Part shown: piece by piece, positions 19,752 through 29,386 of the stretch
How positions within the stretch are numbered: the stretch's first letter is position 1
How the letters are laid out: each line of letters opens with the position of its first letter
Origin: Saprospiraceae bacterium
GTDB taxonomy: Bacteria; Bacteroidota; Bacteroidia; Chitinophagales; Saprospiraceae
Direction of reading: 5' to 3'
DNA length: 64,000 nucleotides
Assembly: GCA_016710585.1 (NCBI GenBank)
Contig: JADJVN010000004.1
Coordinates: 34,885-98,884 of the forward strand
The notes under the pieces: generated by a model
What the model saw: the letters and a program-made list of their open reading frames with translations, nothing else
What the model was told of the DNA's origin: nothing
Database searches by the model: none
Translations under genes and position numbers: made by a program

Positions 19752-20501
19752 CTACGAATTGAAAGCTTCAATAATCTCAATAAAATCAACAGGAATTAAA
19801 CTGGCGCCACCAACTAGGACTCCATTGATATTTTCTTTTTTTGCAAATTCAGAAGCATTACTTGCTTTTACACTGCCCCCATATAAGATTTTAACTTGAT
19901 CACTATTAGAATATTTTTCTGATAAAGTTTGACGTATGAAGGCATGCATCGCTTCTGCCTGATCTGATGTCGCAGTCTTGCCTGTACCTATAGCCCAAAT
20001 TGGTTCGTATGCTATGATAATTTTATCAAGATTTTCAAGATGATATAAGTCATTTTTTAACTGGTTCGAAACAAAAGTCTCTTCTTGCTTAGACTCGCGT
20101 GACTCAAGGTTCTCACCGCAACAGTATATTACTTTTAGGCCTTTCTGCAATGCCAAAGAAATTTTTTGTGGAATAATTATATTTTCTTTTTCACTCATCA
20201 TTCTACGCTCACTATGTCCTATAATAACATGTGTACAGCCTAGGTCTAAAAGCATATCAGCTGAAATTTCACCAGTATGTGCCCCAGATTCAAATTCAGA
20301 CATATTTTGTGCGCCAAGATAAAATCCAGAAATAATTTTATTTGCTGAAATATTAGCCAGGTGTGTATATGGTGGACAAACTATTAAATCGGAATTTTTT
20401 TTCAAATAACTCATTAAAATTTCTGCAACCAAAGGTTTAGCTTGAGAAGGAAGTTTATTCATTTTCCAATTTGCAACAACTATATGTTTACTTGATGGCA
20501 T
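19752..20501 (-). CDS. tpiA: Triosephosphate isomerase
   Basis: The 249-residue glycolytic enzyme interconverting dihydroxyacetone phosphate and glyceraldehyde 3-phosphate. It shows the catalytic Lys in ANWKMN, His in GHSERR and Glu in AYEPIWAIGTGKTA. The phosphate-binding ILYGGSVK and VLVGGASL loops are present. It is the last gene of the minus-strand set mrp-pyrF-tpiA, 29 bases after pyrF. The grouping is probably an operon of housekeeping genes without a shared pathway. Confidence 0.96.
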   Translation of the reverse strand: MPSSKHIVVANWKMNKLPSQAKPLVAEILMSYLKKNSDLIVCPPYTHLANISANKIISGFYLGAQNMSEFESGAHTGEISADMLLDLGCTHVIIGHSERRMMSEKENIIIPQKISLALQKGLKVIYCCGENLESRESKQEETFVSNQLKNDLYHLENLDKIIIAYEPIWAIGTGKTATSDQAEAMHAFIRQTLSEKYSNSDQVKILYGGSVKASNASEFAKKENINGVLVGGASLIPVDFIEIIEAFNS

Positions 20502-20530
20502 TTTGTAAAGTTTTTTTGTTAGAAAGATTT

Positions 20531-21343
20531 TTAAAAATAGTTCTCCATTATTTGTTGATAGTATTGTGTCTCTCTCTGTATATTTTTTTCAATTGAATTT
20601 TCAATTTGCTTTGGATAAATGATGCTTCTGCCAACATTTATAAGTATACCACCAAATTTATTTTTACCAAATTGGATTGTCGATTCTAGGTCGCCACCTT
20701 GAGCTCCAATACCGGGCACTAATAAAAAATGATCAGGAAGAATATTTCGAATACTTTGTATTTTTTGGGGATGTGTTGCCCCAACAACAAACATCGCATG
20801 ATCTGCATCGATGGCATTGCCAAATTTTAATAACACTTCTTCATAGACATATCTTCCATTGGAAGTTTGGAGCATTTCAATATCCTCACTTCCTGGATTT
20901 GAAGTCAACCCCAATATTATATTCCATTTTTCATCATACTGCATAAAGGGTTCTAAAGAATCTATGCCCATATAAGGATGCAAGGTGATCGCATCAGCTC
21001 CCAATCTTTCAAAAAAATACTTGGCATACATTGCTGATGTATTACCAATATCAGCTCTTTTTGCATCTGCAATAAATAAACATTCCTTTGGAATAAATGC
21101 GGCGATTTCTTCAAGTTGTTCCCAGCCTTCTGGCCCTAGTGCTTCAAAAAAAGCAATATTCAATTTATATGCAATGGCTTGATTGATTGTATTTTCTACT
21201 ATAGACCTAGAAAAGCTTACTAATGGTTTTTTGTCATTTTTAAATATTGCAGGAATTTTATCTATGTCAGGATCTATGCCAACACAAAGAAATGATTTTT
21301 TCTTTTTCATTTCTTTAAATAGAAATTTTCTATCCTTTTCCAT
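20531..21343 (-). CDS. pyrF: Orotidine 5'-phosphate decarboxylase (type 2)
   Basis: The last enzyme of UMP synthesis, 270 residues. The type 2 subfamily is shown by CVGIDPDIDKIP near the N-terminus, the catalytic FIADAKRADIGNT (Lys and Asp pair) and the phosphate-binding LLVPGIGAQGG. Type 2 enzymes are longer than the E. coli form, as here. The start lies one base after the mrp stop, so translation is probably coupled. Confidence 0.94.
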   Translation of the reverse strand: MEKDRKFLFKEMKKKKSFLCVGIDPDIDKIPAIFKNDKKPLVSFSRSIVENTINQAIAYKLNIAFFEALGPEGWEQLEEIAAFIPKECLFIADAKRADIGNTSAMYAKYFFERLGADAITLHPYMGIDSLEPFMQYDEKWNIILGLTSNPGSEDIEMLQTSNGRYVYEEVLLKFGNAIDADHAMFVVGATHPQKIQSIRNILPDHFLLVPGIGAQGGDLESTIQFGKNKFGGILINVGRSIIYPKQIENSIEKNIQRETQYYQQIMENYF

Positions 21344-21344
21344 G

Positions 21345-22436
21345 TTATTCTACATTAACCATTTTTGTTGGAGCAAATAATTTGTTACGCTCTTCGATTT
21401 TAAGGATTAATTGATTGCATATGCGCATAAATTCATTAGAAGAATCATCGCTTTCAAAAATAGATTTTTCGTTATCTGATCTTGCTCTAATGTCTTCGAT
21501 TATTGGTAATTGACCTAAGACTGTAGATTTGGTATAATCTGCCAATCTTTTACCTCCATGTTGACCAAAGATAAAATATTTCTTATCTGGCATATCTGGT
21601 GGACAAAAGAAAGCCATGTTTTCTACAATACCTAAGATAGGAACATTAATTTGTTCCATAGAGAACATGTTGGCAGCTTTGATGGCATCTATGACCGCAA
21701 CTTGTTGTGGGGTGGTGACCATAACTACACCTGTCAATGGGATGGTTTGGACTAAAGTCAATTGGATATCTCCAGTTCCAGGCGGAAGATCGATAATCAA
21801 GTAATCCAATTCAGGCCAAGCTGTCTCTTGAAAAAACTGTTTTATAATTGCGGCAAGTCTTGGTCCCCTCAGAACGACAGCTTGTTCACTTTCGATGATA
21901 TTTCCTAAGGAAATCAGAGATAGATTCTTAACTTGGATAGGCACTAACTTATGTCTACCACTTTCAGTTTCAACTTTTGGACGAAGCCCCTGTATCCCGA
22001 ACATGGTAGGAATTGATGGACCATATAAATCTGCATCCAACAAACCAACTCTAAATCCTAAATTCGATAAGTTTATTGCAATATTTGCTGAGACTGTAGA
22101 TTTGCCGACCCCTCCTTTACCCGAAGCAACCGCGATAAAATTTTTAATCTGCGGAACGACAGAATTTGGCATCTCAGAAGAACTGGATTTTACTATGAAA
22201 TGACCATTTAAAGATAATTGTGGGAACTGAATTTGAAATTTTTCTATAATATCAAAATATAACTGCTCCTTAAATTCATATTTAGCATTGGGAACATGGA
22301 TATTAAAATTCAAGCTATTACCATTGATTTCAATATCCCGTATCATCTTAAGTTGAATAATATCTATGCCAGATTGAGGTTCCAAAACTTGTTTAAAACA
22401 ATCCAATATAGCATTCATATTAAAATTTTGATCCAT
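21345..22436 (-). CDS. mrp: Mrp/ApbC iron-sulfur cluster carrier ATPase
   Basis: A P-loop ATPase that holds and delivers iron-sulfur clusters to target proteins. An N-terminal MIP18-like (DUF59) domain (about 1-90) precedes the deviant Walker A ASGKGGVGKST and the Walker B stretch LIIDLPPGTGD. The conserved ATPase motif GIVENMAFF follows. The usual CxxC seems altered: only CPPDMPDKKYFIFG follows NMAFF, with one cysteine. The start is set at the ATG at 22436 (364 residues); the ATG at 22418 is equally plausible. A further upstream extension would run into the ribF region and looks spurious. Given the iron-sulfur-rich ActB in this genome, ActB is a natural client. Confidence 0.9.
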   Translation of the reverse strand: MDQNFNMNAILDCFKQVLEPQSGIDIIQLKMIRDIEINGNSLNFNIHVPNAKYEFKEQLYFDIIEKFQIQFPQLSLNGHFIVKSSSSEMPNSVVPQIKNFIAVASGKGGVGKSTVSANIAINLSNLGFRVGLLDADLYGPSIPTMFGIQGLRPKVETESGRHKLVPIQVKNLSLISLGNIIESEQAVVLRGPRLAAIIKQFFQETAWPELDYLIIDLPPGTGDIQLTLVQTIPLTGVVMVTTPQQVAVIDAIKAANMFSMEQINVPILGIVENMAFFCPPDMPDKKYFIFGQHGGKRLADYTKSTVLGQLPIIEDIRARSDNEKSIFESDDSSNEFMRICNQLILKIEERNKLFAPTKMVNVE

Positions 22437-22518
22437 GTTTAATAATTTGATCGTTAAAAATAAACCAGAATACCTTAAGTTTGTTGCTAGATTCGTTATT
22501 AATACCATACAAAATTTA

Positions 22519-24528
22519 ATGCAGGTAATTCGATTTAAAAAGCAAGATCAGCAGCTATTTTCTTCCTGCGTCTTAACAATTGGCACTTTTGATGGATTGC
22601 ACAGAGGTCATCGTAAAATTATAGAGATCCTCAAGGAAAAAGCAAAGGAGCATAACTGTCCTAGTGTCATGTTGAGTTTTGATCCTCATCCTCGGATTGT
22701 ATTGGATCAAGACAAGAAGGCAGTATCTACTATTCTCACCACTGAGGAAAAGTCTGAATTATTAGAAAAAATGGGTCTGGATTATTTTGTGATCATGCCA
22801 TTTACCTTGGATTTTGCTCAACTTCATCCAGCTGATTATATTGAGAATTATATTTTGAAGTATTTTAATCCCAAAGCAATAATTACTGGTGAAGACCATC
22901 GGTTTGGGGCAAATGCGATGGGCAATACAGGTTTTTTTAAGGAGTATTCAGAAATAAATAATTTTGAATTAATTGAAGTTCAAAAAATATTAGAACAAAG
23001 TCTTAAAATTTCTTCAAGCTCTATTCGAAATTTAGTTCAGCAAAATGAGTTTGGTAAAGTTCGTGAGTTATTAGGGTATCCTTTTTATTTTAAAGGTAGA
23101 GTTACTGATGGAAATAAGTTGGGTCGAAAGATGGGCTATCCGACAGCAAATCTAGAAATACTTGATGAGCATAAGTTAATTCCAAATGATGGAATTTATT
23201 CTGCAATAGCTATTATAGATGGAAAAGAATACAATGCAATGTTGTATTTGGGTAGTAGACCAACAATGGGCGATAATTTAAAAAGAAGTTGTGAAGTCCA
23301 TATATTTGAATTCAATAAAGATTTATATTCTCAATCTATAGAAGTTCAGGTCATTGAATATTTGCGAGAAGATAGGAAGTTTGACAATATGGATTCTCTA
23401 AAAATTCAGATCCAAGAAGACGAAGAGAGGTCTAAAAATTCATTGTTGAGATATTCACTAACTTCTCATATTGAAAAATTCAAAGCAGTTACTGCAATTG
23501 TGATTTTAAATTACAATGGAATCGAGCACCTAAAATCTTATCTTCCATCATTGTTGAAATTCAAACCAGCTGATATTAATCTTTATATTGTAGATAATGC
23601 ATCAACAGATAATAGTGTGCTATTAATAGAGAGAAATTTTCCTGAAGTAAATTTGATACAGCTGAAGAAAAATTATGGTTATGCGCAAGGTTACAATAAA
23701 GGCTTAGCACAAATCGAAGCAGACTATTATATTTTAGTTAATTCAGATATTGAAGTCAAGAGCCATTGGATCGAGCCATTGATTGCAACAATTAGATCTG
23801 GAAAAGATGTAGCTGCTGTACAACCAAAAATAAAGTCAATATCAAAACCAGAATATTTTGAATATGCTGGAGCTGCAGGTGGACATATCGATGTATTAGG
23901 GTTTCCATTTTGTGAAGGTAGAGTGATCCAAGATATTGAAAAGGATGAAGGTCAATATAATGTGCCAAAGGAAATATTCTGGGCGTCAGGTGCGGCATTC
24001 ATTATTAATGCAAAGCTTTTTACAGCAATAGGAGGCTTCGATAAAGATTATTTTGCACATCAAGAAGAAATAGATTTATGTTGGAGAATTAAAAGGGCAG
24101 GATTTAAAGTGCTGTATGAACCAAAGTCTGAGGTGTATCATTTAGGAGGTGGTTCTTTGAATTATGAATCACCTAAAAAAACCTATTTGAATTTTAGAAA
24201 TAACCTCACTACAATATTCAAAAATGTACCATGGATTTATTTGCCTTTTCTATTGATTGCTAGATTGATCATTGATTTCTTAATATTTATTTTATGGATA
24301 TTTCAAGGTAAGTGGGTGTATAGTACTAAGATTATCAAAGCTTATTTTGTGAGTATGTTGCGCACACCATTTTTGTTGCAGAAAAAATACGACAATGATA
24401 TCTATGTTGAGAATTGTCAAATCAATGAGTCAAATATGAAAGGTCTATTTAAAGGATCTGTGCTATTGCAATATTATTTATTTAATCATAGAAAATCATC
24501 CGATCTAACAAAAGAGTATTTTAATTAA
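22519..24528 (+). CDS. ribF: RibF riboflavin kinase/FAD synthetase fused to a family 2 glycosyltransferase
   Basis: One uninterrupted frame of 669 residues encodes two unrelated enzymes. Residues 1-310 are a standard RibF: the nucleotidyltransferase domain with TIGTFDGLHRGHRK and the kinase domain with GRKMGYPTANLEI and NDGIYSA. From about 325 a GT2 glycosyltransferase begins (AIVILNYNGIEHL, then DNASTDNS, NSDIEV and the FAHQEEIDLCWR acceptor region). It ends with a membrane segment at about 575-600. The RibF part ends at its usual place (QEDEERS), and only about 15 linker residues separate it from the sugar transferase. The ATG at 22519 is used; an in-frame extension upstream is not RibF-like. 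The fusion may be real or follow a lost stop codon. Confidence 0.88.
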   Translation: MQVIRFKKQDQQLFSSCVLTIGTFDGLHRGHRKIIEILKEKAKEHNCPSVMLSFDPHPRIVLDQDKKAVSTILTTEEKSELLEKMGLDYFVIMPFTLDFAQLHPADYIENYILKYFNPKAIITGEDHRFGANAMGNTGFFKEYSEINNFELIEVQKILEQSLKISSSSIRNLVQQNEFGKVRELLGYPFYFKGRVTDGNKLGRKMGYPTANLEILDEHKLIPNDGIYSAIAIIDGKEYNAMLYLGSRPTMGDNLKRSCEVHIFEFNKDLYSQSIEVQVIEYLREDRKFDNMDSLKIQIQEDEERSKNSLLRYSLTSHIEKFKAVTAIVILNYNGIEHLKSYLPSLLKFKPADINLYIVDNASTDNSVLLIERNFPEVNLIQLKKNYGYAQGYNKGLAQIEADYYILVNSDIEVKSHWIEPLIATIRSGKDVAAVQPKIKSISKPEYFEYAGAAGGHIDVLGFPFCEGRVIQDIEKDEGQYNVPKEIFWASGAAFIINAKLFTAIGGFDKDYFAHQEEIDLCWRIKRAGFKVLYEPKSEVYHLGGGSLNYESPKKTYLNFRNNLTTIFKNVPWIYLPFLLIARLIIDFLIFILWIFQGKWVYSTKIIKAYFVSMLRTPFLLQKKYDNDIYVENCQINESNMKGLFKGSVLLQYYLFNHRKSSDLTKEYFN

Positions 24529-24540
24529 TTTATTTATACT

Positions 24541-25281
24541 TTGAAAAAAACGAAACTCGATATCATTTTTGAAAATGATGACTTAGTGGTAATCAATAAA
24601 CCATCAGGTATGCTAAGTATACCTGATCGCTTTAATCACGAATTACCCAATGCTTATCATTTATTGAAAGAGGATTATAATAATATTTTTGTTGTTCACA
24701 GAATAGACAAAGAAACAAGTGGTGTGCTCTGCTTTGCAAAAAATGCCGAGACTCATAAAAAGTTGAATACGGATTTCGAAGAGGGGAATATTGAAAAAGA
24801 ATATTTGGCACTTTGTTATTCAAAGCCTGAAATAGAGACAGGAATGATAGATGTGCCTATAGCCCATTCAGGGAAATTGGATGGTAAGATGGTCGTCCAT
24901 CCAAGGGGGAAAGAGTCTATTACAAAATATAAAGTATTAGAGAGTTGGCAGAAATTTAGTTTATTGATGGTGAAGCCACTAACAGGAAGAACCCATCAGA
25001 TTAGAGTTCATTTGGCTTATATTCACTGTCCAATCGTTGGGGAGCGAGTCTATCACGAATTTGTACCTTTAACAATTTCGATGCTCAAACCTTATGCTAG
25101 AATCGATCCCGAAATGGAAGAGAGGCCATTGATGAATCGCGTAGCGCTCCATGCATCAAAGTTGAGTTTGGAATTAAATGGGGTTGAAATAAATGTGGAA
25201 GCTGCATTTCCAAAAGATATGAACGCTTCCTTGAACCAAATAAGGAAGTGTTTAAAACATTATTCTGTCCAATTGGGATAA
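24541..25281 (+). CDS. RluA-family pseudouridine synthase
   Basis: A 246-residue RNA-modifying enzyme. The catalytic motif is HRIDKETSG with Asp56, and the later RTHQIRVHL motif confirms the RluA family. No N-terminal S4 domain is present, so it resembles the short RluA/RluC-like forms that modify rRNA or tRNA. The exact target base cannot be read. The only suitable start is a TTG at 24541, 12 bases after the ribF-GT2 stop, so it probably shares that transcript. Confidence 0.87.
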   Translation: MKKTKLDIIFENDDLVVINKPSGMLSIPDRFNHELPNAYHLLKEDYNNIFVVHRIDKETSGVLCFAKNAETHKKLNTDFEEGNIEKEYLALCYSKPEIETGMIDVPIAHSGKLDGKMVVHPRGKESITKYKVLESWQKFSLLMVKPLTGRTHQIRVHLAYIHCPIVGERVYHEFVPLTISMLKPYARIDPEMEERPLMNRVALHASKLSLELNGVEINVEAAFPKDMNASLNQIRKCLKHYSVQLG

Positions 25282-25323
25282 TCTATCTATATTAGCAAAA
25301 TTCTTTAATTAGTTTTTTATAGA

Positions 25324-25971
25324 ATGATAAGAGTACTTATTGCAGATGATCATACCATGTTTGTCGATGGAATAGAATCAATCTTAAATCAAGAGTCAAA
25401 AATAAAACTTGTAGCAAAATGCTTTGATGGAAAGACGATTTTTGATATTTTGAAAACCAAAGAAATTGATGTCATTTTATTAGATATTAATTTACCTGAA
25501 ATGAATGGAATTGAAGTTTCAAAAAAGCTGAGTAAAGAATATCCCAATGTCAAAGTATTAGCGCTATCCATGTTTAATGAAGAATCTTATGTTACAGAGA
25601 TATTGCGCAATGGTGCCTTAGGGTATATTTTGAAAAATACGGGACGCATCGAGTTGGTAAAAGCAATAGAAACAGTGAACAATGGTGAAACGTATTTTAG
25701 CAAAGATGTGACAGAAACTATAATGGGGAGTTTGATGAAAAAGCCCGCTGTTAAAAAAACTTCTTCCTTTTTGGTTCCAAAGATTTCGCGTAGAGAAAAA
25801 GAAGTGTTGCAGTTGATCATAAAGGAACATACGACTCAGGAGATAGCTGATCAGCTTTTTATCAGTCTTAAGACAGTAGAGTCACATCGCAGCAGTTTGA
25901 TATCGAAGTTAAATGTGAGAAATACTGCCGGGTTGGTTCGTGCTGCCTTAGAGCACAAACTCTTGGATTAA
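25324..25971 (+). CDS. NarL/LuxR-type response regulator
   Basis: A 215-residue two-component regulator. The receiver domain (1-120) has the acidic pair D8/D9, phosphoacceptor Asp54 in LLDINLPEMNG and a C-terminal lysine. The LuxR helix-turn-helix follows (about 148-210, SRREKEVLQLI and QEIADQLFISLKTVESHR). It lies 59 bases before a histidine kinase of the matching HisKA_3 class, so the pair is probably cognate. The target genes are unknown. Confidence 0.92.
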   Translation: MIRVLIADDHTMFVDGIESILNQESKIKLVAKCFDGKTIFDILKTKEIDVILLDINLPEMNGIEVSKKLSKEYPNVKVLALSMFNEESYVTEILRNGALGYILKNTGRIELVKAIETVNNGETYFSKDVTETIMGSLMKKPAVKKTSSFLVPKISRREKEVLQLIIKEHTTQEIADQLFISLKTVESHRSSLISKLNVRNTAGLVRAALEHKLLD

Positions 25972-26030
25972 TAAATTCATGGTTTTCACTGTTATTTTCT
26001 CTTTTAAAGCAGATTACCTTTGTATAATCC

Positions 26031-27770
26031 ATGAATAGAATCATTTTAATAGCTTTTGTTTTATTAAGTTTTTTGATTCGGATTCCGATATTGAGTGCTG
26101 AACTAGATTCGTTAGAATATAATAAACTTTATCTAGATTCTTTGAAAATTAAAATATCGTCTTATGAATTGAATCACCAATACACCGAATTGATTCCGAT
26201 TTATATCCAATTAATTGATTACTATAACGAGATAAATGATAATAGAAAACTGCACGAAACGAGATATTCTTTAGCTGAGTGTTATTATAATCTAGGGTTC
26301 TATAATTATGCAGTATCCTTACTGGAATATTGTCAAGTATACTTTAGGCAAACTAGCGCTGGATTGCAGTATGTCAAAGCAGTTCACTTATTGATCTTTA
26401 CTAATATTGCCATGGGGAACAAGGACATGGCAAATTATTTTATCACCCAATGCGAAATTGAAAAACCTGACAAGAATGATCCTTTAGCCGCGATAGAACA
26501 TTCATTATTAGACGTGATTTTAGATGTTAAAAAAACGAACGGCTCAAAGAAATCCACTTTGTTAAAAATTATTCAATATGCTAAGCGCTATAAATATGAT
26601 ATCATAGCTCAAAGGGCATATTCAGAAGTCGGTATATTGCTTCAAAGAGAGAATCAAAATGAAAAGGCAATTACAGCCTTTCAGCAGTCATTGAGCTTTG
26701 CAGAAAGTTTAAATTTATTATTGGCAAAAAATCAATTGTATTTTAATATATACGAATGTCTTTCTGCAAAAAAAGAATACCAGAATGCAATAACTGCTTT
26801 GCTTAATTATACAAAGACAAAGGATACTATATTTATTACCAGATCAAATGAAACCCTTAATAAACTTATTTCCAAACACGACCAAAAATCTCATAGAGAA
26901 GAAGGGATTGAATTTGCAAAGGACAAAAGACTCTTTGAATTAAAAACACGTCGCGCTAATTTTACACTTTATGGCTTATTATTTGGGATTGGTGCAATTC
27001 TTATTGGTGGGTATTTTATTATTTATTTTTATCAACATAAAATTGAAGCCAATGAAATTATCAGTGAACAAAAAGAACAGATAAATGGTCAGAAAATAAA
27101 AGAGCTAGAGAATAAATTCAAATTGCAAAATATGAATTCCATGCTCAGTGGACAAGAACTTGAACGCGATAGGATAGCCAAAGATCTACATGATAGCTTA
27201 GGTGGTTTGTTGTCAACTATTAAAATTAGATTTGATCACATGTATAATTCGAGCCAAATTTCTTCAAAAGAAAAAGGGGAATACGATGAGATTCATAAGT
27301 TGGTTGATTATGCATGTTCTGAAGTGCGCAGCATAGCGCATGATCTAAAACCAGGCACATTGGAAGAAGCAGGTCTAAAGGAATCAATAGGTGATTTATT
27401 AAATCGATATAACAAGGGGTCAAATATCGATATCACATATCAACATTATGGCTTTGAGGAAAATCAAGATATAGATAAAGAGATTTCCATACAAGTCTAT
27501 AGGATCATTCAGGAACTTGTTCATAACAGCATTAAGCATGGAAAGCCTAAAGATATTTTAGTGCAATTGACATTGCAAGAATCTCAATTGGAAATCATTG
27601 TTGAAGACAATGGAAAGGGATTTGATCCAAAGCTTGTATCAAAAGGAATGGGTTTGGGTAATATACACTCTCGAGTCAGTTATCTAGAAGGTGAGATTCA
27701 TATTGATTCCGATGAAAAAAGTGGCACCTCGTCTTTAATTATTATCCCAGTAAAACATGTAAAAATTTAG
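26031..27770 (+). CDS. TPR-containing sensor histidine kinase (HisKA_3)
   Basis: A 579-residue kinase. A signal-anchor leads to a periplasmic helical region with TPR-like repeats (about 60-285). One transmembrane helix (about 307-328) and a coiled-coil linker follow. The HisKA_3 dimerisation domain holds phospho-His387 in ERDRIAKDLHDSLGG. The HATPase domain has the N-box NSIKH, DNGKGFD and GLGNIHSR. This architecture is common in Bacteroidota for extracytoplasmic sensing, but the signal is unknown. A TAnnTTTG element at 26015-26022 may let it be transcribed apart from the regulator. Confidence 0.9.
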   Translation: MNRIILIAFVLLSFLIRIPILSAELDSLEYNKLYLDSLKIKISSYELNHQYTELIPIYIQLIDYYNEINDNRKLHETRYSLAECYYNLGFYNYAVSLLEYCQVYFRQTSAGLQYVKAVHLLIFTNIAMGNKDMANYFITQCEIEKPDKNDPLAAIEHSLLDVILDVKKTNGSKKSTLLKIIQYAKRYKYDIIAQRAYSEVGILLQRENQNEKAITAFQQSLSFAESLNLLLAKNQLYFNIYECLSAKKEYQNAITALLNYTKTKDTIFITRSNETLNKLISKHDQKSHREEGIEFAKDKRLFELKTRRANFTLYGLLFGIGAILIGGYFIIYFYQHKIEANEIISEQKEQINGQKIKELENKFKLQNMNSMLSGQELERDRIAKDLHDSLGGLLSTIKIRFDHMYNSSQISSKEKGEYDEIHKLVDYACSEVRSIAHDLKPGTLEEAGLKESIGDLLNRYNKGSNIDITYQHYGFEENQDIDKEISIQVYRIIQELVHNSIKHGKPKDILVQLTLQESQLEIIVEDNGKGFDPKLVSKGMGLGNIHSRVSYLEGEIHIDSDEKSGTSSLIIIPVKHVKI

Positions 27771-28039
27771 GGTAAACACTGAATTTTTAAAATGGGTGTT
27801 TTCTTCGATGTACACATTTGATATTTGTTGGAAATTTGTACCGACGAGAATGTATAAAAAGTTATGCGTCGTCAGCTTGATTTGAATATTGAAAATGGGA
27901 TCCGAGGATTTTGGACTATCAGGAGATAAAATTGGTTTTAAGGGATTATTACTTATTTTAAGAATTATAAAAAATATAATACTTCATTTGCATTGCAAAT
28001 AATTTCTGGTAGTCCAGATCCAAGGTGTTTGAAACAAGC

Positions 28040-29386
28040 TTAATTGATTAAACCCTCTTCACACATGAGCTTATAAGTTGTGTCTAAGTCAACTTCATTT
28101 TTTACAGCACACAAATTCATTAAAATTTCATCTTGCCTTCTTCCTCTCACCATAGCTTCATGATAGCTGATGTCTGGTCTGAATGTGACCAATGCATATT
28201 TTGAATAATAGTTTTGGTGTTTTATCTCTAGGTCCACTTCTAGTTTTCTTTTCTTTTGGAAAATTTCATCTCCAACCTTATCACGCATTTCAATAAAATT
28301 ATCTTCAGCCAAATCAGCAATGGCATCTGAATTTATTTTTCTAGCCTCCGTAAAAGATTCAAAAATATCTGTCCATGAAGATTTTTCATCCATTAATTTA
28401 TCTAAAACAAATACATCTTCAAAACCGCAATTCATCCCTTGTCCATAAAATGGAATGATGGCATGTGCAGCATCTCCAAGCAGTAATGTTTCATCGTGAA
28501 TATGCCATGGATGACATTTTACTGTGACTAAATTCCCAATCGGATTTTCAAAGAACTGGTCTGCAAGATCATTAAATTTGGGAGTAATATCTGGGAAATG
28601 TTCAGTAAAATAATTCTCAACATTTGATTTTGATATTAATTGTTCAAATCCATCTTTACCTTTATATGGTGCAAATAAAGTGCAGGTAAAACTAGCGTCT
28701 GGGTTTGGTAGGGCTATCATCATAAAATGTCCTCTAGGCCATATATGTAGTCCATTATTTTCTAGTTGGAATTGACCCAATTCATCTGGTTCCAAGTTCA
28801 ATTCTTTGTAGCCATAATTTTGAAAAGTTTGGCTATAGTTAAATTTTATTGTAGAACTTTGTGATAATAAATATTCTCGTGTAGCTGAAAAAGCACCATC
28901 TGTTCCAAATATTCTGCAATTTTTTTCTATTAATTTCTCTCCATTTCCAATATCAAAAGTAAACGATTTAGATTTATTATCAGTTTCTACTAATCGAGTG
29001 TTGAATCTAATGCAGTTTGGTTGAATTAATTCAAGTTCGTCCATCAATATTTCATTCAATTTTTTCCTAGAAATTGAATTGATATATTCACCTTCGCGAG
29101 TACCATAGGGGAGTATGATTTTATCACCATGAACTGGATGAATTATTCTTGATTTCATTTTAACTGCATGTTGTAATATACTGTCTTTTAATCCAACTTT
29201 TTCTAATGCAGCTAGTCCTCGATGAGATAATGCAAGATTTATACTTTTGCCTGCTGATATATTTGATTTCCTCATATCAGGTCTTGATTCATATACGCTT
29301 ATTTTAATTCCTCTTTTTGCTAGAATCAATCCTAACAAACTGCCTACAAGACCTCCTCCGATTATGATTATTTTTTTATCATCCAT
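28040..29386 (-). CDS. kmo: Kynurenine 3-monooxygenase
   Basis: A 448-residue FAD-dependent hydroxylase that turns kynurenine into 3-hydroxykynurenine. The N-terminal GGGLVGS dinucleotide fold and the RGLAALEKVGL stretch are typical. The second FAD motif LLGDAAHAIIPFYGQGMNCGFED is nearly identical to that of known KMO enzymes. The ATG at 29386 is preferred over a TTG three codons upstream. It overlaps the kynU stop by eight bases, so translation is coupled. The pair makes 3-hydroxyanthranilate, either for NAD synthesis or tryptophan breakdown. Confidence 0.93.
   Translation of the reverse strand: MDDKKIIIIGGGLVGSLLGLILAKRGIKISVYESRPDMRKSNISAGKSINLALSHRGLAALEKVGLKDSILQHAVKMKSRIIHPVHGDKIILPYGTREGEYINSISRKKLNEILMDELELIQPNCIRFNTRLVETDNKSKSFTFDIGNGEKLIEKNCRIFGTDGAFSATREYLLSQSSTIKFNYSQTFQNYGYKELNLEPDELGQFQLENNGLHIWPRGHFMMIALPNPDASFTCTLFAPYKGKDGFEQLISKSNVENYFTEHFPDITPKFNDLADQFFENPIGNLVTVKCHPWHIHDETLLLGDAAHAIIPFYGQGMNCGFEDVFVLDKLMDEKSSWTDIFESFTEARKINSDAIADLAEDNFIEMRDKVGDEIFQKKRKLEVDLEIKHQNYYSKYALVTFRPDISYHEAMVRGRRQDEILMNLCAVKNEVDLDTTYKLMCEEGLIN

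Noticed and set aside
27986..28000. Palindrome ATTTGCATTGCAAAT between the kinase and kmo genes
   Set aside because: Short, without T run or promoter context; may be an operator, but nothing supports it.
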